Below are positions 9,050-16,705 of a stretch of DNA of 64,000 nt, piece after piece; position 1 is the first letter of the stretch; every line of letters starts with the position of its first letter. Source of the stretch: Streptomyces tendae. GTDB taxonomy: Bacteria; Actinomycetota; Actinomycetes; Streptomycetales; Streptomycetaceae. The stretch lies in NCBI RefSeq assembly GCF_008632955.1, contig NZ_CP043959.1, positions 1,240,001-1,304,000 of the forward strand, read 5' to 3'. The notes below the pieces were generated by a model. It made no database searches. It was not told where the DNA came from and was given only the letters and a program-made list of their open reading frames with translations. A program made the translations under genes and the position numbers.

Positions 9050-9175
9050 CCCGTCAATCCCCCGCGCACGACTTGTCGGCGAGCGGTGCGCCCGGCGCGT
9101 GCGGGCCTTCGCCGGGCGGGAAGGAGGTACGCAGGGTGAAGGTGTACGGCGTCGGGCCCGCGCCCCGTAGTTCGC

Positions 9176-10633
9176 CTACTTCTTCAGTACCGCCTCCATC
9201 ACGGCGCGGGCGACCGGCGCCGCCGTCCCGCCCCCGCTGATCTCCCGCCGGCTGCCCTCGGCGTCCTCCACCACCACGGCCACCGCCACCTTCGGCTCCA
9301 GCTCGTCCTCGCGCTGCGCCCAGGAGATGAACCAGGCGTACGGCGTCCCGGAGTTGCCCAGCCCGTGCTGGGCGGTGCCGGTCTTCCCGCCGACCACGGC
9401 ACCGGGGATCGCCGCCTTCTTGCCGGTGCCGTCCTCCACGACACCGCGCATCAGCTCCCGGATGTGCGCCGCCGTCGCCGGCAGCATGGCCCGCCGCACC
9501 GACCGCGACCCGGCCGCCGCCACCGTGCCGCCGCTCGCCCGCGTGGTCCGCTCCACCAGGTACGGCTCGCGCACCTGCCCGCCGCTCGCCACGGCCGCCG
9601 CGACCATCGCCATCTGCAGCGGCGTGGCCCGCGTGTTGTACTGCCCGATCGACGACAGCGCGAGCTGCGCCGCGTCCACCGTGGTGTCGAAAGTGCTGGT
9701 CGCCACCCGGAACGGGATACGCAGGTCCGGGTCGTTGAAGCCGAAGCCCTCGGCCGTCTCCCGCATCCGCGCCACCCCGGCGGACGCCCCGAGCTGGGCG
9801 AACACCGTGTTGCAGGACCACACGAACGCCTCGCGCAGCGTGGCGTCCTCGCAGTCGCCGGAGCCGTTGACCAGCCGGGTCGTCGTCCCCGGCAGGAGGT
9901 ACGGGTCGGGGGAGCGGGTCGGCCTGTCGAGGTCCTTCACCGTGCCCGCGTCCAGCACCGCCGCCGCGGTGACCACCTTGAACGTCGACCCCGGGGGGTA
10001 GGTCCGCTGTACCGCCCGGTTCAGCATCGGCCGGTCCGGGTCGGCGTTCAGCCGCGCCCAGGCCTCCCGCGCCGTCCTGCCGTTCCCGGACAGCGGCTCG
10101 GGGTCGTACGACGGGACCGACACCAGCGCCAGGATCCGCCCGGTCGACGGCTCCACCGCCGCCACCGCGCCCTTCCGCCCGCGCAGGCCCTCGGACGCAG
10201 CCTGCTGCGCCCGCGGGTCGATCGTGGTCAGCACGTCACCGCCCGCGCTGCGGGAGCGGGTGAACTCGTTCCACAGCGGGAGCGGCGCGAGCACCGGGGC
10301 GGCACCGGACAACACCCCGTCCTCGGTGTCCTCCAGCAGCGTCGTGCCGTACTCCTGCGAGGCGAAGCCCGTCACCGGCGCGTACAACGGCCCGTCCCTG
10401 TACGTCCGTTCGAAGCGCAGGTGCTCCCCGGTGTCCCGGGACCCGGTGACCGGCCGGCCGGCGACCAGGATGTCACCGCGCGGCTGCTGGTAGCGGGCGA
10501 TGGCGGCACGGCGGTTGGCCGGGTTGGCCTCGTAGTCCTCGGCGTGCAGCACCTGCACCCGCGCCGCGTTGACCAGCAGGGCGACCAGCAGCAGCGCGCA
10601 GAACAGCGCGGCGTGCCGGATGTGCCGGGTCAC
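9176..10633 (-). CDS. pbpA: Class B penicillin-binding protein (PbpA/FtsI-like transpeptidase)
   Basis: 485 aa, GTG 10633 overlapping the rodA stop (GTGA). One N-terminal membrane anchor (residues 7-25) precedes a class B dimerisation region and the transpeptidase. Motifs: S216-TFK in YPPGSTFKVV, S273-C-N in VWSCNTVFAQ, and K417-TG in VGGKTGTAQHG. At 485 aa it matches the PbpA group of actinobacteria rather than the longer FtsI. Paired with RodA it should polymerise and crosslink peptidoglycan at the membrane. The usual pstP/pknAB neighbours are absent, so this is probably an additional, non-housekeeping copy of the pair. Confidence 0.92.
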   Translation of the reverse strand: MTRHIRHAALFCALLLVALLVNAARVQVLHAEDYEANPANRRAAIARYQQPRGDILVAGRPVTGSRDTGEHLRFERTYRDGPLYAPVTGFASQEYGTTLLEDTEDGVLSGAAPVLAPLPLWNEFTRSRSAGGDVLTTIDPRAQQAASEGLRGRKGAVAAVEPSTGRILALVSVPSYDPEPLSGNGRTAREAWARLNADPDRPMLNRAVQRTYPPGSTFKVVTAAAVLDAGTVKDLDRPTRSPDPYLLPGTTTRLVNGSGDCEDATLREAFVWSCNTVFAQLGASAGVARMRETAEGFGFNDPDLRIPFRVATSTFDTTVDAAQLALSSIGQYNTRATPLQMAMVAAAVASGGQVREPYLVERTTRASGGTVAAAGSRSVRRAMLPATAAHIRELMRGVVEDGTGKKAAIPGAVVGGKTGTAQHGLGNSGTPYAWFISWAQREDELEPKVAVAVVVEDAEGSRREISGGGTAAPVARAVMEAVLKK

Positions 10634-11991
10634 CGGAGCGCACCCGCGCCGGACTGCCGCCGCGCGCTGTCGCTGAGCCGGACCAGCAGCGCCACGATCG
10701 CCCAGTTGGTCACCACGGACGAACCGCCCTGCGCCAGGAACGGCATGGCCATCCCGGTCAGCGGGATCAGCCCGGTCACCCCGCCCGCGATCACGAACAC
10801 CTGCAGCGCCACCAGGGAGGCGAGGCCGACGGCGAGCAGCCGGCCGAACGGGTCGCGCAGCGCCAGCCCCGCCCGGTAGCCGCGCTCCACCAGCAGCCCG
10901 TACAGCAGGAAGATCGCGGACAGCCCGGCCAGGCCCAGTTCCTCGCCGGCCGTCGCCAGGATGAAGTCGGACTTGACCGCGAAACCGATCAGCACGGAGT
11001 GTCCGAGCCCCAGTCCCGAGCCCAGGATGCCGCCCTCCGCGAAGGCGAACAGCGACTGCGCGATCTGGTTGGGGCCCTCACCGGCGTCGATGGAGGCGAA
11101 CGGGTGCAGCCAGGTCTCGATCCGGTGGTGCACGTGCGGCTCCAGCCGGCCCACCGCCACCGCCCCGAGCGACGCCAGCAGCAGGCCCAGGGCGATCCAG
11201 CCGGTGCGGCCGGTGGCGACGTACAGCAGGACCACGAACAGGCCGAAGAACAGCAGTGATGTGCCGAGGTCCCGCTCCAGGACCAGCACACCCACGCTGA
11301 CCAGCCACACGGCGACGATCGGGCCGAGCACCCGCCCGGTGGGCACCTGCATCCCCCAGACGCGGCGGCCCGCGTAGGTGAGCGCGCCGCGGTTCGCGGC
11401 GAGGTACGCGGCGAAGAACACCGCCAGCAGCACCTTCGCGAACTCGCCGGGCTGGATGGAGAATCCGGCCACCCGGATCCAGATCCGCGCGCCGTTCACC
11501 GCGGGGAAGAGGATCGGCACCGTCAGCAGGACCAGAGCGACGGTGACGCAGAGGTAGGTGTACCGCTGGAGCACCCGGTGGTCGCGCAGCACCAGGATCA
11601 CCGCGATGAACAGCGCCACCCCCAGCGTCGACCAGATCAGCTGGGTGGGGGCGCCCCGGTCACCGGGCGCCTCCAGGTCGAGCCGGTAGATCAGCACCAG
11701 ACCCAGCCCGTTGAGCAGGACCCCGATCGGCAGCGGCAGCGGGTCCGCCAGCGGGGCGCGCCAGCGCACCGCCAGATGCGCCAGCAGGGCGAGCACGCCG
11801 AGCCCGGCGCCGTATCCGGCGGCGCCGGGCGGGACGGTGCCGTTCCTGGCGAGGCCGACGGCGCAGTAGCCGTACACCGACAGCCCGACGGCCAGGACGA
11901 TGAGGGCGAGTTCCACGCCGCGGCGCCCGGTGAGGGGGACGGTGGGCGCGGGCGGATCCGCCGTCGCCAGGGTGATGCCGGCCTTGCTCAT
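10630..11991 (-). CDS. rodA: FtsW/RodA/SpoVE-family glycosyltransferase
   Basis: 453 aa, ATG 11991, a polytopic SEDS protein with about 10-12 membrane helices. Family landmarks are seen: GARIWIRVAGFSIQPGEFAK, AVKSDFILATAGEELGL, and the C-terminal FLAQGGSSVVTNW. SEDS proteins polymerise lipid II with a cognate class B PBP; that partner follows directly with a 3-base overlap. An N-terminal cytoplasmic segment of about 25 residues precedes helix 1. Confidence 0.93.
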   Translation of the reverse strand: MSKAGITLATADPPAPTVPLTGRRGVELALIVLAVGLSVYGYCAVGLARNGTVPPGAAGYGAGLGVLALLAHLAVRWRAPLADPLPLPIGVLLNGLGLVLIYRLDLEAPGDRGAPTQLIWSTLGVALFIAVILVLRDHRVLQRYTYLCVTVALVLLTVPILFPAVNGARIWIRVAGFSIQPGEFAKVLLAVFFAAYLAANRGALTYAGRRVWGMQVPTGRVLGPIVAVWLVSVGVLVLERDLGTSLLFFGLFVVLLYVATGRTGWIALGLLLASLGAVAVGRLEPHVHHRIETWLHPFASIDAGEGPNQIAQSLFAFAEGGILGSGLGLGHSVLIGFAVKSDFILATAGEELGLAGLSAIFLLYGLLVERGYRAGLALRDPFGRLLAVGLASLVALQVFVIAGGVTGLIPLTGMAMPFLAQGGSSVVTNWAIVALLVRLSDSARRQSGAGALR

Positions 11992-12034
11992 GTCCGGAAC
12001 TTACCCAGATGTGACGCTTCGCGTGGTGTGCTCA

Positions 12035-12637
12035 TCAGCACCAGCGTGGCGCGGGACCGATGTTGTCGATGTGCCGGGCAGGACCCCAGGCCCAGGTGCC
12101 GTCCGTGAGGAGGTACCAGAGCGGGTTGCCGTCCACCTTGTCGCCGGGGACCTTGCAGAAGATCGAGACGACCTCGCCCTTGTGGGCGTACCGGATGACG
12201 TGCGAACCGCGGTTGGGCGCGCTGCGCAGGGCCAGCTTCTGCGTGGTCACGACACCGCGGTACTCGCCCTGGTCGCCGTGGTTGCCGCCGGCCTGGTTGC
12301 CCCAGTCGCCGTTGCCGCCGCTCTGCTGGTTGCCCCCGCTCTGCTGGTTGCCCCCGCCCTGCTGGCTGTTGCCGCTCTGCTGGTGGGAGCCCGAGCCGGT
12401 GTTGTTGCCCGAGCCGCCGTCGTCCCCGCTGCTGTGGCCGGAGCCGCTGTTGTTGTTGCTGTTGCCGTTACCGTTGCCGCTCTGCTGGCTCCAGTTCCCT
12501 TGACTGCTCTGGTTGTTCTGGTTGCTCTGGCCGGGGTCGTCGGCGGCGAGGGCGGGGGTGACGGCGGTCGCGACCGCGAGGGCCCCGACGGCGAGCGCCA
12601 TGGGCAGACGGCGGGCGAGCGGGGGACGCGGTGACAT
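12035..12637 (-). CDS. Secreted bacterial-SH3-like protein with N/Q/S/G-rich spacer
   Basis: 200 aa from ATG 12637, preceded by GGAGG (the longer ORF adds an implausible Arg-rich leader). Signal peptide, residues 1-32 (PMALAVGALAVATAVTPALA). Residues about 33-127 are extremely low in complexity: Asn, Gln, Ser and Gly, with GGNQQSGGNQQSGG repeats. The C-terminal 70 residues look like an SH3b module (TTQKLALRSAPNRGSHVIRY, then KGEVVSIFCKV) and contain two Cys. SH3b domains usually bind cell wall or host/partner peptides. Function unknown; 43 bases upstream of rodA on the same strand. Confidence 0.8.
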   Translation of the reverse strand: MSPRPPLARRLPMALAVGALAVATAVTPALAADDPGQSNQNNQSSQGNWSQQSGNGNGNSNNNSGSGHSSGDDGGSGNNTGSGSHQQSGNSQQGGGNQQSGGNQQSGGNGDWGNQAGGNHGDQGEYRGVVTTQKLALRSAPNRGSHVIRYAHKGEVVSIFCKVPGDKVDGNPLWYLLTDGTWAWGPARHIDNIGPAPRWC

Positions 12638-12799
12638 GGCAGTACCTCCATGGGGGGAGACAACAGGTCGAAGGTGACTTGTCGCCACATTAGGAGCGAC
12701 CCTTGGTGCCCGCCCGCCTTGCTGCGCCATCGGGGACGGCGCTCCGCCCTCCGGGTCACCCGCCCCTTCCGCGCCCCGGACGCGCCGGCCTGGTGCCGG

Positions 12800-13306
12800 T
12801 CACTCCGTCAGCTCCTCGAGCAGCCGGGCCGTGGTGAGCCCGGACCGCAGGTAGTCGACGAACAGGTCGTTGTGCAGCGCCCAGGAGGAGCGGCGGGAGC
12901 GGATCAGCCGGATCGCCGACTCGGCCGTCCGGCCCCGCCGCATCAGCGCGTGCGCGACGACCAGGCCCGAGCGGTTGTAGCCGTGGAAGCAGCGGACCAG
13001 GACCGTGCGCCCGGCGTCCTGCGCCTCGCACGCCGCCTCGGCCAGCCGGATCACTCCCGCCAGCTGGGTGCCGTCCAGCGGCCCGTCCGGGATGGGCCAC
13101 ACGTGGTGCTCCACCCCGGGGTCCGGCCCGTGACCGGGCAGCCGCAGCAGGGTCTGCACGAGATCGAACTGCCGGTCCACCACCACGGACTCCAGCTGCC
13201 CGGCGGGCCCGCGGACCTGGTGCCCGCCCATCCACAGGCCGGGCACGATCTCGTCCCACGGACTGTCCGGGGCCGGTACGTCGGGTTGACTCCTGCGGGT
13301 ACGCAA
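12800..13306 (-). CDS. Dual-specificity / tyrosine phosphatase-like protein
   Basis: 168 aa from TTG 13306, chosen because GGGAGG sits six bases upstream; no ATG or GTG fits near the domain start. The CX5R active site is RCFHGYNRSGLVVAHALM, near residue 105, with an upstream candidate general-acid segment HHVWPIPDGPLDG. The fold resembles DSP/cyclin-dependent-kinase-inhibitor-3-like phosphatases found widely in Streptomyces. It would dephosphorylate Tyr or Ser/Thr phosphoproteins in the cytoplasm. Divergent from the NERD gene (99-base gap). Confidence 0.8.
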   Translation of the reverse strand: MRTRRSQPDVPAPDSPWDEIVPGLWMGGHQVRGPAGQLESVVVDRQFDLVQTLLRLPGHGPDPGVEHHVWPIPDGPLDGTQLAGVIRLAEAACEAQDAGRTVLVRCFHGYNRSGLVVAHALMRRGRTAESAIRLIRSRRSSWALHNDLFVDYLRSGLTTARLLEELTE

Positions 13307-13405
13307 CGGCGTCCTCCCACCCTCACGCCCAACTCCTGTCCAAGGTAACCGGCTTCTTGCCCCGGCAGCACCCCGCCTGGTCCCATGGATGCGGGGTGAT
13401 GGCGC

Positions 13406-14209
13406 ATGGACCGACCGCGCGTCGTGCCGACCCGCCGGCACGGCAGGGACCGGCTGTACGTCTGCCTCCCGGACGGCAGGACCATCGCCTGGTACGACCG
13501 TGAGGCCGCCCGCGTGAACCTGCTCGGCGAGGAGTACGAGGAGGAGGCGCTCACCGCCCTGGCCCCCTTCCTCACCGGCCCGGTCACCGTCGGCCCGCCC
13601 CCGGTCCCCACCTCCGCCGACCTGACCCGGCTCGCCCTCCACGCCGACGACGACCTCGCCCCGAACCGTCCCGGCGAGGCCCTGCTGGTCGGCCTCGACC
13701 GCGACCCCGGCCCGGCCCGCCGCCTGCGCCCCGACCCGCGCCGGCGGGCGCTCGCCGCGCAGCAGACCGTGGGGGGCGCCCTGGACCGCGTGGACGGCGC
13801 CGGCGTTCATGTCCTGCACTCGCTGCCGCTCCCCGGCGGCCACCGCGTCCACCACCTGCTGATCGGCCCCGGCGGGCTGTACGCCCTGCACGCGCTGTAC
13901 GCCCACAGACAGCGCGTGACCGTCGCCGACCCTCTGGTGGGCCTCGGCCGCCGGGCCCCCGAGCCCCTGCTGCACCGGTTGCGCGCCGACGCCGACCGGG
14001 CCTCCCACGCCCTGACGGCCGAGGTCCGCCCGGTGCTGGTACCGGTCGGCGCCCAGCGGATGACGGTCACCGGTCCGCCGCGCGGGGTGCGCGTCCTGAC
14101 GGACGCGGACGTGCCGGGTCTGGCCCGCGGGGGAGGGGTGCTGAAGCCGGCGGACGTGGAGGCGCTGTACGCGGCGGCCCGTGACCGGCACACGTGGGCG
14201 CGGGTGTGA
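13406..14209 (+). CDS. NERD-domain-like protein
   Basis: 267 aa, ATG 13406. The N-terminal 55 residues carry a small beta module (RLYVCLPDGRTIAWYDREAA). The central region VLHSLPLPGGHRVHHLLIGP followed by GGLYALHA resembles the NERD (nuclease-related) core, where an Asp/Glu...K pattern is expected. I do not see a clear intact nuclease triad, so activity is doubtful. The C-terminal third (VRPVLVPVGAQRMTV, then VRVLTDADVPGL) also fits NERD proteins. Function unknown. Confidence 0.65.
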   Translation: MDRPRVVPTRRHGRDRLYVCLPDGRTIAWYDREAARVNLLGEEYEEEALTALAPFLTGPVTVGPPPVPTSADLTRLALHADDDLAPNRPGEALLVGLDRDPGPARRLRPDPRRRALAAQQTVGGALDRVDGAGVHVLHSLPLPGGHRVHHLLIGPGGLYALHALYAHRQRVTVADPLVGLGRRAPEPLLHRLRADADRASHALTAEVRPVLVPVGAQRMTVTGPPRGVRVLTDADVPGLARGGGVLKPADVEALYAAARDRHTWARV

Positions 14210-14296
14210 GGTGGCGTGTGCGGTGGGCGTCGGCGGTGCTGTTCCAGGCAGGCGCGGCGGTGCGTCCGGGGCGAGCGCGGGCTGGGTGAGCGCGGG

Positions 14297-15178
14297 TCAG
14301 GGCAGCGTGCCCGCGTGGTCGGGGTCCAGCAGCGGGGCCAGCAGGTCGCCGTGGTCCTGCACCCGCGGGGGGATGTCCGGGGCGAGCAGGGCCATCCGGT
14401 CCGGGGAACGGCACTCCTCGACCTCCTCCCAGGTCACCGGCGCCGACACCAGCGGTTCGGCCCGCGCCCGCAGGGTGTAGGGGGTGGCCGTGGTCTTGCG
14501 GGCCGCGTTCTGGCTCCAGTCGACGAAGACCTTCCCCGGGCGCAGGCTGCGTTTCATCTGGTGCAGCACCAGCCGGGGCATCGCCCGCTCCGCCTCGACG
14601 GCCAGCGCCTTCGCATAGTCGGACACCTGTTCGGATGAGGCCCCGCGTACCGCCGCGAGCAGATGCAGCCCCTTCGACCCCGACGTCTTCGCGTACGCCT
14701 CGATCCCGTCCCGCGCCAGTCGCTCCCGCAGCCACAGGGCGACCTCGCAGCAGTGCACCACGGTCGCGGGCGCCCCCGGGTCCAGGTCGAACACGATGCG
14801 GTCCGCCTGTCCGGGGTCGGTGATCCGCCACTGGTGGGTGTGGAACTCCGCGACCAGGTTCGCCGCCCACATCAGGCTCGGCAGGTCCTCCACCAGCACC
14901 ATCCGGGCCGGCCCCTCGGACCTCGGCACCTCGGCTGTGGTGACCCAGTCGGGCGTACCGGGCGGCACGTTCTTGGTGAAGAAGACCTGGCCGTCGGGCC
15001 CGTCCGGATAGCGCAGGAAGGACACCGGCCGCTCCCGCAGATGCGGCAGCAGCACCTCGGCGACGGTCGCGTAGTAGTGCAGTACCTCCGCCTTGGTGAA
15101 GCCAGTGGCGGGATACAGCACCTTCTCCAGATTGCTGAGCGGGAGCCGTCGCCCCTCCACCTCGGTGATGGGAGCCAT
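14297..15178 (-). CDS. ligD: LigD-type primase/polymerase for non-homologous end joining
   Basis: 293 aa, ATG 15178. Stand-alone LigD polymerase domain (archaeo-eukaryotic primase fold): LEKVLYPATGFTKAEVLHYY at the N-terminus, catalytic Asp131/Asp133 in DRIVFDLDPG, the SGSKGLHL motif, and FVDWSQNA. There is no ligase or phosphoesterase domain, so end sealing needs another ligase elsewhere. It is divergent from ku (73 bases between the starts), the classic pairing for bacterial end joining. A perfect 11-bp palindrome, TGAGAATCTCA, lies at 15183-15193 just upstream of the start. Confidence 0.93.
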   Translation of the reverse strand: MAPITEVEGRRLPLSNLEKVLYPATGFTKAEVLHYYATVAEVLLPHLRERPVSFLRYPDGPDGQVFFTKNVPPGTPDWVTTAEVPRSEGPARMVLVEDLPSLMWAANLVAEFHTHQWRITDPGQADRIVFDLDPGAPATVVHCCEVALWLRERLARDGIEAYAKTSGSKGLHLLAAVRGASSEQVSDYAKALAVEAERAMPRLVLHQMKRSLRPGKVFVDWSQNAARKTTATPYTLRARAEPLVSAPVTWEEVEECRSPDRMALLAPDIPPRVQDHGDLLAPLLDPDHAGTLP

Positions 15179-15251
15179 ACGATGAGAATCTCACGCAAAC
15201 TGTGACAAATGCTTCGACACTGATCGGCAGACGACCGGAGAGGTGCTGCAC

Positions 15252-16274
15252 GTGAGGTCCATCTGGAACGGCGCGATCTCGTTCGGGCTGGTCAGCATCC
15301 CGATCAAGCTGGTGAACGCCACCGAGAACCACTCGATCTCCTTCCGCCAGATCCACACGGAGGACGGCGGCCGGATCCGTTACCGGAAGTTCTGCGAGCT
15401 GGAGGACCGTGAGGTCACGGGCCAGGAGATCGGCAAGGGCTACGAGGACTCGGACGGCTCGATCATCCCGATCACCGACGAGGACCTGGCGGGGCTGCCG
15501 CTCCCGACCGCCAAGACGATCGAGATCGTCGCCTTCGTGCCCGAGGACCGTATCGACCCGCTCCAGATGGACGCCGCGTACTACCTCGCTGCGGGCGGCG
15601 CGCCCGCGGCGAAGCCGTACACACTGCTCCGGGAGGCGCTGAAGCGGAGCAAGAAGGTGGCCATCACGAAGTACGCCCTGCGCGGGCGGGAGCGGCTGGG
15701 CATGCTGCGCGTGGTCGGCGACGCCATCGCCATGCACGGGCTGCTGTGGCCGGACGAGGTCCGCGCCCCCGAGGGGGTCGCGCCGGACACGGACGTCACC
15801 GTGCGCGACAAGGAGCTGGACCTCGCGGACGCGCTGATGGACACGCTCGGCGAGGTCGACCTGGAGGATCTGCACGACGAGTACCGCGAGGCGGTGGAGG
15901 AGGTCGTCGCCGCGAAGGCGGCCGGCGAGGCCCCGCCGGAGGTGCCCGCACCGGAGCGCGGCGGCAAGGTGCTGGACCTGATGGCGGCCCTGGAGAACAG
16001 CGTCCGGGCGGCCAAGGAGTCCCGTGGCGAGGACGCCGAGGTCAAGGAGCTCCCGCAGCGCAAGACGTCGCGTTCGTCCCCGAAGGAGACGGGCGGCAAG
16101 AAATCGACGTCCACGGCGAAGAAGACGGCGTCGTCGCCTCGGAAGTCGACGTCGAAGACGTCGCAGGCCGAGAAGGAGGCGACGTCGAAGACGACGACGT
16201 CGAAGACGGCGAAGAAGACCCCGGCGAAGAAGACGTCCGCGAAGAAGACGGCATCCCGCAAACGCTCGGCCTGA
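15252..16274 (+). CDS. ku: Ku protein, DNA end-binding
   Basis: 340 aa from GTG 15252 (MRSIWNGAISFGLVSIPIKL), preceded by GGAGAGG at normal spacing; the ORF could start nine bases earlier. The Ku core ring domain spans about residues 1-250 (FRQIHTEDGGRIRYRKFCE; YYLAAGGAPAAKPYTLL; KVAITKYALRGRERLGMLR). The last roughly 80 residues are a Lys/Ser/Thr/Ala-rich basic tail (KKTPAKKTSAKKTASRK), an extended DNA-binding C-terminus known in some Streptomyces/Mycobacterium Ku proteins. It binds double-strand ends and recruits LigD. Confidence 0.96.
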   Translation: MRSIWNGAISFGLVSIPIKLVNATENHSISFRQIHTEDGGRIRYRKFCELEDREVTGQEIGKGYEDSDGSIIPITDEDLAGLPLPTAKTIEIVAFVPEDRIDPLQMDAAYYLAAGGAPAAKPYTLLREALKRSKKVAITKYALRGRERLGMLRVVGDAIAMHGLLWPDEVRAPEGVAPDTDVTVRDKELDLADALMDTLGEVDLEDLHDEYREAVEEVVAAKAAGEAPPEVPAPERGGKVLDLMAALENSVRAAKESRGEDAEVKELPQRKTSRSSPKETGGKKSTSTAKKTASSPRKSTSKTSQAEKEATSKTTTSKTAKKTPAKKTSAKKTASRKRSA

Positions 16275-16285
16275 CCCGCCTGGGC

Positions 16286-16391
16286 GGTGGGGGTGCGCGC
16301 CGTGCCTGCGGTGTGTGGGTGGTGCGTGGCCGGGGTGGGGGTGCGCGCCGTGCCTGCGGTGGGTGGGTGGTGCGGGGACGGGGTGGGGGTG
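16286..16391. repeat. 48-bp tandem repeat, about 2.2 copies, downstream of ku
   Basis: GGTGGGGGTGCGCGCCGTGC recurs at 16286 and 16334, and GGTGGGGGT begins a third partial copy at 16382. The period is 48 bases. It lies in the 431-base gap between ku and the convergent ketosynthase gene, in which I see no supportable gene. Confidence 0.8.
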
Positions 16392-16581
16392 GTCGTCCTC
16401 GGTCCGGCGCGAGAGTGCGTGCTGAGTGGTGGACGGTGCGGACGCGCCGGCCGCTGCGGGCGCCCACCCCCACCCCGTCCCCTCCCCGCCGCGGGCGGCT
16501 GGACCGACACCGGTGGCCCGGGCGGGCGGCGGCCGCAAGGGTCGCCAACCGCGGGCAGTCGTGCCGCTGGGGCGATGGGGG

Positions 16582-16614
16582 TCCCCCCGCTCGAGCGGAG
16601 CCGAGAGTGGGGGA
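16582..16614. repeat. Streptomyces-type GC-rich inverted repeat
   Basis: TCCCCCCGCTCGAGCGG followed by AGCCGAGAGTGGGGGA forms a long imperfect hairpin (CCCCC/GGGGG outer stem, CTCG/CGAG inner). Very similar interspersed elements are common near gene ends in Streptomyces chromosomes (from memory). It may also help terminate the converging ku and ketosynthase transcripts. Confidence 0.6.
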
Positions 16615-16705
16615 GGGTGGGCGCGGCGGCACCCCGTAAGCGCCGGGCTGCGCGAACACCCCCCGGCCCACACCAGCGCGGCGGCGCCCGAGAGGCGCAC
16701 CCGGG

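Noticed and set aside
12800..14191. 463-codon minus-strand ORF joining the phosphatase to sequence over the NERD gene
   Set aside because: Upstream of the TTG at 13306 the frame is an antisense shadow of the plus-strand gene; the phosphatase domain and ribosome site mark the real start.
16275..16705. Gene in the ku to ketosynthase gap
   Set aside because: The stretch is filled by a 48-bp repeat and a GC-rich inverted repeat; open frames have no natural composition.
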